Assembly: GCA_024138025.1 (NCBI GenBank)
Contig: JAMXBD010001404.1
Coordinates: 310,001 to 374,000 of the forward strand
From: Combretum micranthum
Lineage: Eukaryota > Streptophyta > Magnoliopsida > Myrtales > Combretaceae
DNA: 64,000 nucleotides
Direction: 5' to 3'
Below, piece by piece: positions 1 to 14,032 of this stretch; the stretch's first letter is position 1, and the number at the start of each line of letters is the position of its first letter. Both the position numbers and the translations under genes were made by a program. Below the pieces are notes generated by a model that was not told the DNA's origin, searched no databases, and saw nothing but the letters and a program-made list of their open reading frames with translations.

Positions 1-1227
1 CATATCTCTTATTATAAAGCAAACACTACCACTAATTAGACTCCATAATAACGTCTTATTTTATAAAATATTTTCAAATATTTTTTAATTGTTCCCTCTT
101 ATGAATTTCAGGACTTTAACTACCGCTTTCTCAAAGTTAACTCTGTTTCTCAAATCTAGAAAACTACCTTCGTTTATCTTTTTCCTCCTTTTCGACCTTC
201 CTTCAGGAGTTTGTCTTCACAAAACCGTTTTCCAACCTCTTGTTATAGTAAATACTACCATTACATGAGTTAATACTTATTTCTTTAACTATCAAATCAC
301 ATTAATTAGTCATGTTTAATTTTGGTAACTGCCTGAGCATCTTCTAACTTTTGATATTGTAGAGGGCTAATATGATTATATAATGAATATTTGGATTTGA
401 CTCTTGGGCTAAGTGACAGGGCCTGAAGGATTCAATTCATATTATGGGATGACTTATGAGAGATTTGGGCATGATGGGCTTGGAGTAAGGATCGTTAGAC
501 CGGCCTATCCGCTCTTAACCTTTCTCAAAAAACCTCATGCACTTAAAAAAGACTCTCATGGGCTTAAACTCAATATAAGCCTATGGAAGGATCCATTAGC
601 AGAAGGACTTATCTGAGCCGTGACACACATTGCGATCTAATGGATGCTGTCAATAGCCAAACTTTATAAATACTTTAGGAGTTTCATCATTAAATAAACT
701 GGAGACATCCAGATAAACATCGTGCTGTTAGAGTATAATCACAGAGATCCAATAAGAATCAAAACAAAGAACGTACTACCTCTCTCCAAGAACTATGGGG
801 TTAATGCTGTACAGCTCCTCCACTTGTCACGCATGCGTTTGAACTATCTAAGATTGCTTACTCCTCCTCCTTGTCATCTCTCCATAAGTCATCCTTACGT
901 GTCGTTGCCAAATCACTCCTCTGAAGACACGTGTAGCACAAGCTAAACGCTGCATGCATGTGATCATTGCAATCGGATCCATTGCACAACAGATATTTAT
1001 AACATCAAAAGTAAATTAAACACATTTCCTTGTGTTTATTAATCCTATTTTGCAAGCAAGTTTGGAAGCTATCTAATGGGTAATGAAGGTTGAAGATGAC
1101 ATAGTATATTAGATCAAAGATTTTCTGTTTAATTGACTTGGTATGTAAAATCCCAATTTGTTGGGGAAAAAAACAGTGCAAAAAGAAAATTCTTCAATCC
1201 AATGTATATTTGTCTTTTAAGAAATGC
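1..1227. other. AT-rich non-coding stretch
   Basis: No gene is recognised. There is a short open frame at 413-616 and another at 722-946, but neither resembles a known protein. A TATAAATA-like string lies near 665, but no transcribed unit can be tied to it. The first 260 bases hold one copy of a dispersed repeat, listed separately. Confidence 0.5.
18..262 (+). repeat. Dispersed repeat of about 245 bp, copy 1
   Basis: This stretch matches 2900-3152 along its length. Shared blocks include the 'ATTAGACTCCA' segment, 'TTTTTTAAYTGTTCCCTC' and 'CTTTTTCCTCCTTTTCGACC' near 178. It is diverged by substitutions and small indels. It could be the 5' non-coding part of an old Helitron or another transposon; no coding sequence is visible in it. 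Confidence 0.6.
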
Positions 1228-1545
1228 CATTGTTGATTACAATTTGGCTTATATTTTAATTGCTTGAGAGAGGAAATTCAATTTTATTGATATAATTTTA
1301 AGAGGATTTTCTATATGGAATTTTCTTTCCATTACTTTTAATTATTCTCTATATTATTTTGTGATTGAATTGTTATCAATCAAAGATTGTTGATCACAAT
1401 TTGGCTTATATTTTAATTGGTGAAGAGAGGAAATTCAATTTTATTGATATGATTTTAGGAGGATTATCTATTATTGTTATCATCAAGTTCTATGTGTGGT
1501 TTTCCTTCCATACTTTCAATTACTTTTCTATATTATTTTGTGGTT
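1228..1545 (+). repeat. Two-copy tandem duplication, period about 159 bp
   Basis: Unit 1 starts at 1228 (ATTGTTGATTACAATTTGGC) and unit 2 at 1387 (ATTGTTGATCACAATTTGGC). Both continue through 'GGAAATTCAATTTTATTGAT' and end with 'TTATCAATCAAAGAT'. The open frame at 1365-1547 lies within it and has no recognisable product. Confidence 0.75.
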
Positions 1546-2726
1546 GAAATATTATCAATCAAAGATCATAATCTTTCAAATTTATTCATATCTAAGTAAT
1601 AAAATTATACTTGATATCAATCTTCTCATATGTAAATTATAGACGATTAATTTTTTCCTAGAATCAAACTACTTTTTAGAAAAATCTTACCAAATTCAAT
1701 TATGGTTAGAAGATACTTCATGAGTGTTGCTTATGAAATACATTACATTACACTCACAATACATCCTTAAAAATTAATTACTTGAAAAATAATGTCGCTA
1801 TATAGGGAAAAAAAAAAGCAAAAGAACCATTGTCATAAAAATTCACTATTTTTCTCATGGTAAAAACAAATTGGTCTTTTTTATGGATACATTTCATATG
1901 GCAAGCCTACTAATGCTTCACTATGGCAACTCGAGGAACACCAAGTCATTCACCATCACTTTTCAATTGAGTAATTATAATTCAATTCACCAAGCCCTAC
2001 ATGTGTTTCATCATTACTATTGGACAAACCATCAACACTTCTATCACCATCACATTTTTTCACTTCGTCTTTCCTTCTGTCGAACTCATAGAAGAACTCA
2101 AAAAAGCATCTCGTCAACGATGATATTTTACATAAACACTATGGTGCTGCACTAAAACATTTAGTGAGAGAAAAAAGGAGAGAAAATTCTCCAAATAGAA
2201 AGCATGTTTAATATTATATATAAATAGTAAAAAAAATTAAAAGTCTAAAGACACCAAAAACACCTGCTTTGGTTTTAATAATATAGATATATAATTTTCT
2301 TTTTTATATCGGATATGATATTATAGAGTGAAATAGTAATTAATGAAAAGAAAAATTATTTCTTCTTATTTTCATACAATCTACTTTTTAAATCTTAAAT
2401 ATTCGTAGAAAAATAATGCATCAAGATTTATCTAGAGCAGCAAAGCATCTTCTTTTTGTCTTTATTTTACTATATACATGAACATTAACATATTGAGAAA
2501 ATATATAAGGAGTAAGTTCCATAACTTAAATTATTTATTAATTTATAAATTTAAATTTTTGCCAGCACATGGCAAGTTCTGAAAGAAAGCAAATATATAT
2601 ATATACATACTATTGTGTTATATTTCTCTAAAACTTTAAAGTATTTTCTTTTCATATTTATAATTTTTTATATAAATTAATTAAAAAAATTAATTATGCA
2701 CATGCATTGTGGGTATGCTCCCACTA
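1546..2726. other. AT-rich stretch, nothing recognised
   Basis: The stretch has scattered homopolymer runs and TA-rich blocks. The open frame at 1871-2155 is low-complexity (rich in His, Tyr and Phe), with no family resemblance and no splice or promoter context that I can support. Confidence 0.45.
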
Positions 2727-3152
2727 GAACTTTATAAATTATTTTTAAACATTTTTTAACTGCCACTTTCTCAAATTTAACTGCTACTTTCTCAAATCCA
2801 GAAAAAACTGCATTCGTATATCTTCTTCCTCCTTTTTGACCTTCCTTCAGAAGTTTGTCTTTGCAAAATCGAATAAAGTTTATTTTCCTTTTCCAACCTG
2901 TTATTATAAAGCAAATACTGCCACCAATTAGACTCCACAATTACATCTTATTTTATAAATTATTTTTAAATATTTTTTAACTGTTCCCTCTCTAAATTTT
3001 AGAACTTTAACCGCCACTTTTTTCAAATTTAACTACCACTTTTTCAAACCCAGAAAAACTGCCTTCGTATATCTTTTTCCTCCTTTTCGACCCTAGTTTA
3101 GGAGTTTGTTTTTGCAAAACCGAATAAAGTTTATTCTCCTTTTCCAACATTT
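2727..3152 (+). repeat. Dispersed repeat, copies 2 and 3 in tandem
   Basis: A partial copy (about 2727-2899) is followed directly by a full copy (about 2900-3152). The block 'GCAAAACCGAATAAAGTTTA' in the right copy matches 'GCAAAATCGAATAAAGTTTA' in the left one, spaced about 247 bases. Copy 1 lies at 18-262. The right copy leads into a Helitron-like motif at 3236, so the repeat may be the 5' part of an old Helitron. Confidence 0.65.
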
Positions 3153-3896
3153 ATTCTGTCCATTATTCGTATTTCCTTTTTCTACTTTTCGACCTTCATT
3201 CACAATTTCTCTTCAAAGACAGATTAAAGTTTTTGTCCATGGAGTTATCCTTCCACCACCAGTCAGTGCAATAGTCTCATTTCTCCAATTTTATTTATCT
3301 TTAAAGACTTCAACTTCTACAAGATACGACTGATTGATCTATTAATTAATTAAATAAATAGGCATACCTTTTGAATAATTATTGTCAAGCTCAAACTATA
3401 GTCCGTTGGAATCGGGATAAATAAATAAATAAAAACCCTTACCTTTCTTTAAAATTATAAATATCATTAAGCTTAGATTTGAATATTTCCAACCCATCCA
3501 TGCAATCCATTAAATAAGAACCCAGACACAAAAACCATTGTTTTTTTTTTTATATGCTTTCCAGATTGAATTTTCAGTTCAAAACATAAGAGCGGTTTCC
3601 CACCTTTCTTCTTTGTTTCTCTTTCTTTTGATTTTCCAATTTTAGTTGTATTTTCCGTTATACTTATACCCATTTTGGGTATTTGATTAAAGTTGTCACC
3701 TTTTTCACAAATTCGAATTCTAAGCAAAATCCCAGGTGACAGAAAGTGCATTACGAGCTTATCCTTCCACCATTAGGTCAGTGTAATATTCTTATTTCTT
3801 TTATTTTATGATTTAATTATTTTTATCTTTTTTAATCCAAAATCTTATTTTATTATGTGTTATAGGACCATTGTTAAAATTCCTTTGTCATTTTTT
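3153..3896 (+). mobile_element. Helitron-like 5' fragment(s)
   Basis: Two short segments, 3236-3300 and 3752-3830, resemble the segment at 14147-14215 that sits just upstream of the Helitron coding region. The shared core is 'TTATCCTTCCACCAC' followed by 'CAGTGCAAT' or 'AATGCAATATT' and then 'TTTTATGATTTA'. No open reading frame is kept. The fragment is cut on its right by the LTR starting at 3897. I infer a second, older Helitron relic. Confidence 0.4.
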
Positions 3897-6480
3897 TGAA
3901 ATAGCCACATTTCAAAGAGTGTATATATAATATATATAATATTTTTTTTTTTTTGAATTGTTAGATATAATTATGTTGTGTGAAATGTGAATGAGCATGT
4001 GATAATCTAAATTAGTGTTCGTGTTGGTATGTGTTATTGAGTTTAGGTAGTGTTAAATTTTGTTGATACAAGCTTGGATTTAAGATAAAACATGGTAGAA
4101 TTTTTGAGCCATGAAAACAAGCCTAACAACATTAAATTCTTAGCCCTAAACAATCCCAAACCATGGAAAATGAAACCTTAATTTCAGCTGCCCCAAAAGT
4201 CAAGATTAGGATGAGTTTAAGCCCCATTCTTTGCAAAAGCACTCTTCCAAAAACAGACCAAAATTTATACTAATTTTCCCATCTTTCTTGAAAATTCTTC
4301 CTTTGTCTCTTTAGGCAATATCATCTAAACTCTTAGCAAGACAAGCTCTTAGGTACAAGTGTTTTTCAACAAGCCAAATCTTCGTAGGTAAGTTATACTT
4401 GTTTGAAAACTCATTTGCTTGTTTAAGTTTCTTTAAACATGTGAGTTTTGTGTCACAGTGAATATGCATATTGAAATGAGTTCCTGAGGGTTTGCATGTG
4501 TTATTTGTAGATGAGGTAGGATTTTGATGATATATGAGTTGTTGGTATGTGTTAAATAGGTAATAAGAAGTGTTAAAATGAATGAAGTTGGGAATGAGTA
4601 GGGTTAAGATAGTTTAGAGAAGTATGAATGGGCTAAATGAGAGTTGGATAGGGATTTATGTTTAAAATGGTAAATCTAGATGTTTGATGAGTTTAAAGTG
4701 AAGATTTTGTGTGTTGAAAGAAGTTAGAATACACAAAGGTTGAAGTTTGATGTTGGAAATATGTTTGGAGGAAGTTTAGAAATGAAAAATGCGGTAAAAG
4801 TTACATTTTCCTTAATAGGGAAAGTCTGCAATTTTTCAAAATTTGTGCAGAAGTATACGCCGCCTCAATGCTACTAGCGTACATAGCAACACTGCCAGTG
4901 TTGGGGGTATTTATGGATGTGGACGGACCCCGTGGAACTCTCGGATTTTTGGATGAAATTGAGTTGCAGTCTATACTGGCTCAACGCCGTCGGCGTAGAC
5001 CACAACATTGTCGATGTTTTGGTTAACGCTGCCAACGATGGTAAGTGTAGAATTTTTTATGTAGACTACACCGCCTTAACACCTTTAGCATTTGAGGCTG
5101 GCATATCCCTTGCTGTTTTCCAATTTTCAAAACTTATCCAAACATCTTTCCAAGCTTGACATCAAATCTTTTGATGATTTTATAAGTTTTGTATGATAAC
5201 GTTAGTATATAAATATCAAGTTAAGATCTTGTATGAATATTTATTTGAATTTTATGATCCTTTGACCTACATATATATATATATATATATATATGAATGG
5301 AATAGAGTCAAGTGTATTAATATAAGTTGAAAATTTTTGTAACAAGGTAGATCCTCGGTTGGATACTACTTTTGATTGTCAATTTGATTCAGCTGCGTAG
5401 TAAACATGCTTGATTCTTTGCCTAAGATAGGCATACTTTAAGTTTACTTTAATTTAAGAAAACTTAAGAATTGTTTGTATGATTGTCTATTATGCCATTG
5501 AATCCAGTTCGGGAAGTGGCATCTTGCTCAGATTGGAAGCATGATAGTTTAAGCGCTTTGACTACCCTGTCATGATGCAATGACCTTCATAAGTAGTTCA
5601 GTGGGTAGTCGATAGGGTATTTGGTATCGGTATAACATTTACTTATTCTTAAAAGGATGTAATATGATTTAATTCAATATTTATAGGAACACTTAAATTA
5701 AGTGATATTATAGATTGAGTTAAGTAAAGTCGGGAAACAAAGCACCCTAAATGAGATTACTTATTCGTTATTGGATAAATTTATTTATGAGATATTAGTA
5801 TCCGAGCTACTTATATCAACCCTTGAGTATCAATATTGTTACTCAGATTCCCCCAGATTCCCCTGTTGTCCGGAGTTTAAATACTCTAGTGTTGTTTGAC
5901 TAATTAAAGATTATTTAATAACTTAATGGTTATAGCATTTGTATGTAGCCTAAGCTTGTATGCCATTAAGCTTGTGTTTTTGTTACTTGTATACAGGGTT
6001 TTGGGCTTATTTTATCAATTTTAGGTGGTGATGACAGCGATGAGTTTCATGCGAGTGTTAGCTATGGTAGGACTTTGAGGATTTTTTAGATGATTTGGAG
6101 GATTAGATGTTGACCATGGACTTTGATGGATTTCCTTTTGTAGTAGACTAGCTTAATGTATCTTTGAATATATATAATAGATGTTATAGCTTTGTCTATC
6201 TTTTATGTCTTTTGTATAAGGCTTGTTAATAGCCTTTATTTGTAATATCTATACTTAATGTGTATGTTTTAAGTTTAATCCTTTATGAAATGTAATGATG
6301 ATGTTATGTTTTTCTTAAAAGTTTTGAAAGTCAATAGTTTTCAAATTGTTCTTGAAGATTTAGACAAGCAATTATTCAAACACTTCTTTAAGGACAACCT
6401 TATATATAATATTACAGGTTACATATGGTTGAGGAGTCGTATTCACCTTTTCAATTATAGAGGTAATGTGGGTCTTTGCA
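3897..6480 (+). mobile_element. Solo LTR of Tekay/Del-like chromovirus, subfamily B
   Basis: The LTR begins TGAAATAGCC and ends GGGTCTTTGCA. Both ends match other copies in the window: TGAAATGACC is the start next to the pol relic, and CGGGTCTTTACA is the usual end. It is flanked by TTTTT on both sides, consistent with a 5-bp target duplication but weak because the site is a T-run. About 5480-5880 is the reverse complement of the 9290-9780 region of another copy. A CpG-richer block with 'CGTCGGCGTAG' lies at about 4840-5060. No internal retrotransposon genes adjoin it. The open frame at 4917-5159 is part of the LTR, not a gene. Confidence 0.8.
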
Positions 6481-7451
6481 TTTTTTTATATATGTATTTT
6501 TATTCATTTCTTTGAATTTGATTATATATATATTTATATATATATATTTTATGCAGGTACTAGACTGCATAAAATTTTTACGTTGGATTAAGTTATAAAT
6601 ATAAATCTCAATTTTTAATTATTTATCTATCGTTATTATTATCTATTACTATATTTTTGAGTGATCCTTTTATTTGATGTTAAAAAATCTAGTCTCATAT
6701 ATGATAGTTATTAACGCGATTTAAAAAGTCAAAAATAGAAATTATTATATTTTTAAGTGAATCCTTTTATCTGATGTCAAAAAATCCAATCCTATATATG
6801 ACTGTTACTAATACAATTTAAAAAAAATAGAAAATAAACATAAAAAGAAAATTGTATGTAGCATATTAATAACCATCCCAAAAAACTGCCAGAAAATGTT
6901 GTCTACAATCCTTACGTCCAAAACTGCCGACTATGGAACATTATGAAAAAACTGTCCTTGCTCACGTCTAAGATAATCAGATTATTTATATTTGATATAT
7001 ATATATATATATATATATATAACATGTTCTAAGATAATCAAATTATTTCTCTATATATAATTATATTATATTTTTTAAATATTCAAACTGTAAATTCATT
7101 ATTAACAATAATATAACAAATATATTAACAACTATGAATTGGATGATTTATGATAATTTATTAAAATCTTGAAAGAAAGCAACGATGAACGATGCGATAA
7201 TAAATGGGTGTAAGAAACCTGTGAATTGTATACTAACTCTAACATAAGTGATAGTGTAACAGAAAAAAAAAAAAAAAAAAAAAAAGGTCGAATCTTATTA
7301 ACGCAATTACGGAATTTTGTTAAAGAATACGATTTTCAAATATAAGACACATTCTTCTTTATGAAAATTAAAGAGTATAAAGGATACTAAAAAAATCTTT
7401 ATTAAAACACATGAAATTTATTGTCAACATATGTTCATTTATCCATATATA
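6481..7451. other. AT-rich stretch with a tandem duplication
   Basis: No gene is seen. A two-copy tandem duplication with a period of about 96 bp covers 6645-6827 ('ATATTTTTGAGTGATCC' matched by 'ATATTTTTAAGTGAATCC'). There are also TA runs near 6523-6550 and 6996-7020 and a poly-A run near 7262-7285. Confidence 0.55.
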
Positions 7452-8021
7452 TCTATATATACTAATATTAATAAAGCCATGTGTTTGCTACGTTTAAGGA
7501 TGTTTTCGTAGTTTCAATGTTATTTGTTATTTTTTTTTCTATTAACTGCTATTTTTCCACAAACTAAATCTTCAACTTTCAATCTTTCACAAACATTCTA
7601 CAAATATTTCAGGAAATAATAAATCATCTTTTATGCGAATTACATTGTTTGTTAGGCTTTCTGCACAACCAGGTACGTACCATTATAAATTTCAGATCCA
7701 TTCCTATTTAATCAAAGTGATAAATTTATTATATTTCGTACCGTTTTATATTTATTATTTTATAAAATAGTGTGCAATTGTTTGGATTAGGGACCTTTAG
7801 CCATGTTGATAAATTATGAACATACAATTGATTGATATATGCATTGTCTGTTTAACTTGATGCAATTTTACGTCATATTAAAAGTCGATCTTGCCATTTA
7901 TATTTTAAATAAATTATTATTTATTATCTTTTTCTGTTTTTTTAATGAATTCTTCTTTAGTATAATCAAAATTTAATTCATGAAGACTGATCTCACAGCA
8001 TTTGACCCTCATAAGTATATG

Positions 8022-11000
8022 TTAAAGACTGAATACGTAATGCCCTAAGATTTCATACTTAAGTATAACACGCTTAGGTTTCTAGAATGATATGTTTATA
8101 TTAAACATTGTTATCCATTTTTAATTATAGAAATCGTTACGTTCGATTTCTAAAAAAACTGGATTTAGTTTATAAAACCAAACTTTTATAAAAACATACT
8201 AAAGGTTTTTACTTCTACCAAAGCAAACCAACTTTCAAAGAAACAAAACTTAACAAAATCACTTTATTATCTACTCTCATGAGTAGATCAACAAATACGA
8301 ACTTAAAATATAAATCCATCTCTTTATTAAAATAAAAATAAAAACAAATACAAATGAAATCCCGAGTCCTAACCCACGTTACTCATCCAACATCCTCCAA
8401 AACCAGAGCCAAGAATCATCATCACCATCAATCACCATCATCAACAACATCATCATCATCAAAATACCTAGAAAAAGAAAAACAATAACAATAATGAGTC
8501 GAAGCTCATTACACAGTAATACAATCACATACGAAGTAGCACACAAGCTTAACTAAATGCAATGTGACAAACAGTAAGTTATTATCTTTCATTTAAAGTA
8601 AATCAAGCATCACGGGAGCACTTACACTCTCGAATAACCATTGGGAATCTGAGGGTCATGAGTAACTACATGACGTTGAAGAGGTTGATTGTAAGGACCC
8701 GCTATCACCCCTATAATTAAGATAGGCGATAACAGTTCCTCAACCACATATAACCTTTAGAATTATATGTAAGGTTGTCTAAAAGAAGTGTTTGAGGAAT
8801 TGTTTGTCTAATTCCATATTTAGTTATATAATAGAAACCATAGTTTTTAAAGAATTTTAGCAAAAATATACACCACTAACATTTATCACAAAAGAAATAA
8901 ACTCAAGTCATACATAGCTAAGTACATATATATATTATATACACACACACATTACAACCAAAGGCTTCTTACAAGCCTTAATAAAATTACACATATAGTC
9001 TAACGAGACTTTAAATACTATCAAAGAGCTATCATGACTAGTTTATTACAAAATTAAGATTCCATCAAGTCTAAGGTCATCTCTAGTCCTCCAAATCATC
9101 AAGAAAATCCTTGAAATCAATTATACCCATATCGTTGTAAAACTCGTGGATTTATCACCTGAAATGTTAAAATATGAGCAAATGCTTAGTATGCAAGTAA
9201 CAAATAAAAGCAAAGTGATTCAGCATGGTTAAGCTAAATGCAAAAATGCAACAACCAATAATTTATTATTCAATCTTTAGTTATTATACATCATGGGGTA
9301 TTCAAACTTCAGGCATCAAGGATTAGTATCACGTTTGTCCTTGAGTGGTTTATTGTTCTACAGACTAGGCAGCCCACCTTCCGGTGTAGCCCGTAATACT
9401 AGGGGATCCGAGTAATGCATCACGACGCTTAAGGGATTGATATAAGTAGTTCGGATACTCATACCATCCTAGATAAAATTATCCATAATGATTAAGTAAT
9501 CTCATTTAGGGTTTCTAGCCGTTTCTCGACTTTACTTAACTCGATCCATAGTATCACTTAATTCAAGTGTTCATATAAACATTGAATTAAATTATATTAC
9601 ATCATTTCAAGAATAAGCAAATGTTATACCGATACCAAATTCCCTATCGATTACTCGCTAAACCACTTATGAAAGTCATATAAAAATGACAGGGGTGGTC
9701 TAAGCGCCTAAAACTACCATGCCCCCAACCTAAGCAAGGTTACCACTCTCCGAACTAGATTCAACGATATAAAAGACACTCAACAAACAATTAATAAATT
9801 TCTTAATTTAGAGTAACTTTGAATGATGTTTATCCTGGCAAAGAAACAAGCAAGTTACCGCGTACCTGTTGCTCGAGAACTAATGGGGTTGGCCGAGCGA
9901 GGATCTATCATTATACAAGATAATATCGAATTTCTCACTTAGTTCAAGCACTAATTAAATAGTTTCAAATATAACTAATCAAAGAAATTCAAATAAATTA
10001 TTAGAAAGTCATAACAGAGCATTTAAACATCATATTATATCATACAATATACAACAAATATTCAATTGATCATATATCAAGATTTAGGAAATATTAGAGA
10101 AAGTTTTTGAAAATGAAAATTGCAAGGAAGGCCAGCGGCGTTGAACCAGTGCACAATGCACAAAAACCCAACACTTGCCAACACTAACAGCGTTCAAGGA
10201 TACGTCGGTAGCCTTTAATCTACATCGGTGGCCTTAAGCCGGTGTAGACTACAATTCCAAATTTTCAAAAATTTTCGAGAGTTCTATGGGATTGATCCAC
10301 ACCTGTGGATACCCCAAACACTAGCAATGTATCCATGTACGCCAACAGCGTGGGATACTACGCCAGCGGCTTTAAGTCCGGCGTTAAATACCTTGATTAT
10401 GTTCACATTCCACACTGCCACTATGCCAACGGCGTTGGAACCCTAATAGCCGACGTACGATTTAAAAAATCAATGTTGGCTAATTTTCCTTACGAAAGCC
10501 GACAACGCTTTAAATGGCTTTAAGAAAATAGGTTCTGATCACCTTCAATACTGCCTCTACGCCGACGGCGTTGAAGTATCAGATGTCGACGTACACTCAA
10601 AAACAGACCTATTCAAAAATGTTTTACTTCTCTTGTTTTTCTTTATAATATTTTGTAAACTTTTATGCTTTCAATCTTCTTTAAACTCATCCTAAGTTTC
10701 CCAAAACTTGTTATATGTTCTAAACACCATTCAAACAACACAAACTTCACTTCTAATTATCAAATACCAATTACACTTCAATTCAATATGCCCTAACACT
10801 ACTCAACCCTTAAGCTATCCCAACACAATCATCGCTACTTGTCAAAATTCATATAAAACATATACTACAACTCCTTTAGCAATATAATTCTATTCAAACT
10901 ACCATCAATTCACAAAATCATTCTATCACCAATTAGCACATAAGCCCTATTCTAACAAAAGCTCAACTTAATTAAAAACAACGCAAGAAGAATACACTTA

Positions 11001-14000
11001 CTATATGGACTTGGAGCCTTGGTTTAATGATCTTGTTGCAAGCCTTTGTGGGTTTAGGTTATAACAAATGAAAGGTTTAGTTGTGCATGAACATGAGAGA
11101 GCTTTTGAGGGAGTAGAAATAAGGTTTTGAAACTTTTTGGCATGTGTAATGGTGGTATGAAATTTTTGAATGAATTTTGCACTTCAAAAGTTGATATTTA
11201 TCCCTTTGGTTGACTTTAGTGGCTAGCCTAATTAAGTCTTTTAATTGGCTTAGATTTGGCTAATTAATGAAGCTTACTTTTTGGCTAATTAAATGTGGTC
11301 TTTGGCTTTATTTGTAACAAAATTTTCTGCTATACTTTGATCTAATTACATGCATAATCTAACTTATTATAATCATATTTCATACATTCTAATACACTTA
11401 AAAAAAATCATGAACTCAATATTTAATCATTCTAAAATATTTAATTATTTTAAAAAAACAACTCAACTCATTATTCATGTATAAACATAATTCACATATA
11501 TTAAATTTCAAAATCATATGTAATTTCAATAACACATTTATAAAATGTAAATTATGTTGGCTATTTTACTGATATAGGCATCTCGAATACCTATATTTCA
11601 TAGATGATATAACTGATAAAGAAAAGTAGCATCCTCTAGGGTTCACAACCATTACACACTCTTTACTTAATCTTAGTCAATAACATCGTCTAGTTCAATC
11701 GGTCTCATAAACATGAACTAACCATGTTATATCACCATAAGCTTAAGCAAACGTTACACCGATACCATATACCTCATCGGCTATCTGCTAAGCCACTTAC
11801 GAATTGCTATGGCACCGGGGCGGATCATCATCGTGGTAGAAGGTGGCCTAAGTGCCTAAACTACCATGCCCGCTCGGATAAGGTTGTCGCTTCTCGAACC
11901 AGATTTAACAACATATGTATAGAACAACACTCAATACTTAAGCTATCTTTAAGTTCTTAATCCATTTTAAATCCTATCCTAACATACAACATGCAAGTTA
12001 TTGCGTACCTTATATGTTTGAAATCCAATCAGGAATACAAGGTAGTCAAAATCCCTCTTAGAAGATAAACCAGGTATCCATGTTTGTAGATTCAAGAATT
12101 AAACTTATATAAGAAATCTAATCAAATATCCACTTATTTCAAACTTATTTTATTATCTTATTTAATCAGACACTAAATAGGAATCCTGTTTTGGCTGCGA
12201 ACATTGCCCCACCAAGATACAAAAAATTCTTCTTTGTCTGTCAAAGTATTTTTTCTTACTTTGATTATGGTCTCTTATTACCACAACATTACCAAAACAT
12301 TCATATTCAAAGCAAAGAAATATTTGAAACAATATATTCCTCATGTTATACTAAGATTATCCTAACATATTAATCTAATTCAATTATTAGCTATTAACCC
12401 ATTTTAACTTAACTTAGTCAAGATTAACTAAACTTAATCATTTAGTTCAATTACTAAGCCAAGGCGATTAAACTTAATCAATCTAATTCATTTTAGCTTA
12501 TTAAAGTTTATTAAGCCAAGTTAAACTTAGATTATTAGCTAAGTTCATTTTGTATCTACTTCTATATTTAATCAAATCATTTACTAAATCTATAAATCCA
12601 CTTAACTTATGCTTAATTATATCATTCAATAAACATGACACATTAACTATCATTTATCTATTTCATTTTAGCTAAAAAAGATTCATTTAATACTTAACTA
12701 CACATACTTAACTAGTAAAAATGTTTTTAACTTTGTTTGGAAAACGTGACAGCTGGAAAGAAATAAAATTTTAGCCTTGATACTTTTAAATCTTCAAAAA
12801 CTCAATCTCTTCTTAAGCTTTCCAACACATTTTGAATCACGTCAATCTAAGATCAAATGATGGTGGGACTATGAAACGGGGAAAAGTCAGCATGACCTTT
12901 TGTACGGCCGTGCTCGAGGCTGTGTTGACCTTAAAAAAACAACTAGATTTGAGTTTTTCCCTTGAAATCACTTAGCATTCTTACATGCCTGTGCACACCC
13001 GTGCAGACTCTAAAATTATGCCTAAAAGCGAAAATTTGTCCTTAACACAATCTACACGGCTTTATGCACGCTTGTGCTACCCCTACAACCCTTGTCACAA
13101 ATTCTTTCCTCTTTTTTTTTTTTTTTTACATCTTTAACCCATATTTAACACATCATTCTTCCATTAAAACATCATACAAGTAACATACAATACATAAACA
13201 TAACTTCCAACACTTCAAATCCCATTTCTCATCATTAAAACACATCCAACTACTTCATAAATTCCACAACTACTATTCATCATATTTCTCAATAACCCAA
13301 CATGCATCCACCATTAAATCAAAACATACAAACATAAACAACAACTAAAACAAAGTAAATAACAGCTAAAACAAGGAAAAACAAGACTTATCTTTCTTTT
13401 AGGCCAAATAACTTCTTCTACTTCTTCTTGTTCTAACTTGTTGGAGCTACTTTTAACCTTAATTTCCTCTTCCTATCCTCATTTCTAACTTGATTCTCTT
13501 TTAATTCTTCTTGAAATTGAGATTTTTAAGAGTTAATTTGAGAGAGAAAAAGAGAAATAAAAGGAGAAGAACAAGAACAAGATACGGGAAAAGAAAGAAG
13601 AAAAGAGAGAGAAAAAAAAGAATGAAAAGAAGGTAGGAAAAGGAAAAATAAAATATGAAAGGATAAGGATTAAAAATTAGGATATTTTAGAATAAGAGTA
13701 TTAGATTTAGAACTTTCATATCAATATCTTTAGTTCTAGGGATATTTAGAAGATGATTTCAAAACCAATATGTTAGAAATTAAGAACTTAAAATAAGAAC
13801 TTAATTTAGGAATCTAGTTTAGATCAAATTGATATTTAATTTCAGTTCGAGTTTAAGAACTAATATTTTTATACAAACAGCTGAACTCAAATTTTACAAG
13901 GATTTAAGAATTGAAATTTAAGCTAAAGTTTAAGGGTTTAAGAATCCGTTAAACATTTCAACAACATGTTTAGGGGTTTAGGAATTCAAATCTCAAATTT

Positions 14001-14032
14001 CAACTTAATTAATTAATAATCTAATCATGTCA
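8022..14032 (-). mobile_element. Solo LTR, subfamily A, interrupted by a younger LTR
   Basis: On the plus strand it starts TTAAAGACTG, which is the family TGTAAAGACC with one base lost. It ends CTAATCATGTCA, the reverse of the subfamily A start TGACAT. It is flanked by ATATG at 8017-8021 and 14033-14037. The LTR at 8690-11568 sits inside it: joining 8689 to 11574 restores '..GGTTGAT/ATAGGCATCTCGAATAC', which aligns with '..GGTTGATATAAGCAGTCCGAATAC' at about 31757 in another LTR. Without the insert it is about 3.1 kb. Its CpG-rich centre (12830-13090) carries motifs such as 'ACGGCCGTGCTCGAGG', unlike those in the other LTRs. The right 500 bases are the reverse complement of about 25642-26140. 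Confidence 0.8.
8690..11568 (-). mobile_element. Solo LTR, subfamily B, nested in another LTR
   Basis: It starts TGTAAGGACCCGC and ends GGCTATTTTA, where the other copies have GGCCATTTCA. It is flanked by TTGAT (8685-8689) and CTGAT (11569-11573), a 5-bp duplication with one C/T change. A CpG-rich centre at about 10120-10610 contains 'GCCAGCGGC' and 'GCCGACGGCGTTGAA' motifs. The open frames at 10228-10446 and 10305-10523 are products of this base composition, not genes. It inserted into an older LTR, so it is the younger of the two. Confidence 0.85.

Noticed and set aside
413..946. Two short open frames near the left end
   Set aside because: No family resemblance, no splice or promoter context, and lengths expected by chance.
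10228..10523. Two overlapping open frames
   Set aside because: They lie in the CpG-rich centre of a solo LTR; stop codons are rarer there because of base composition. No protein family is recognisable.
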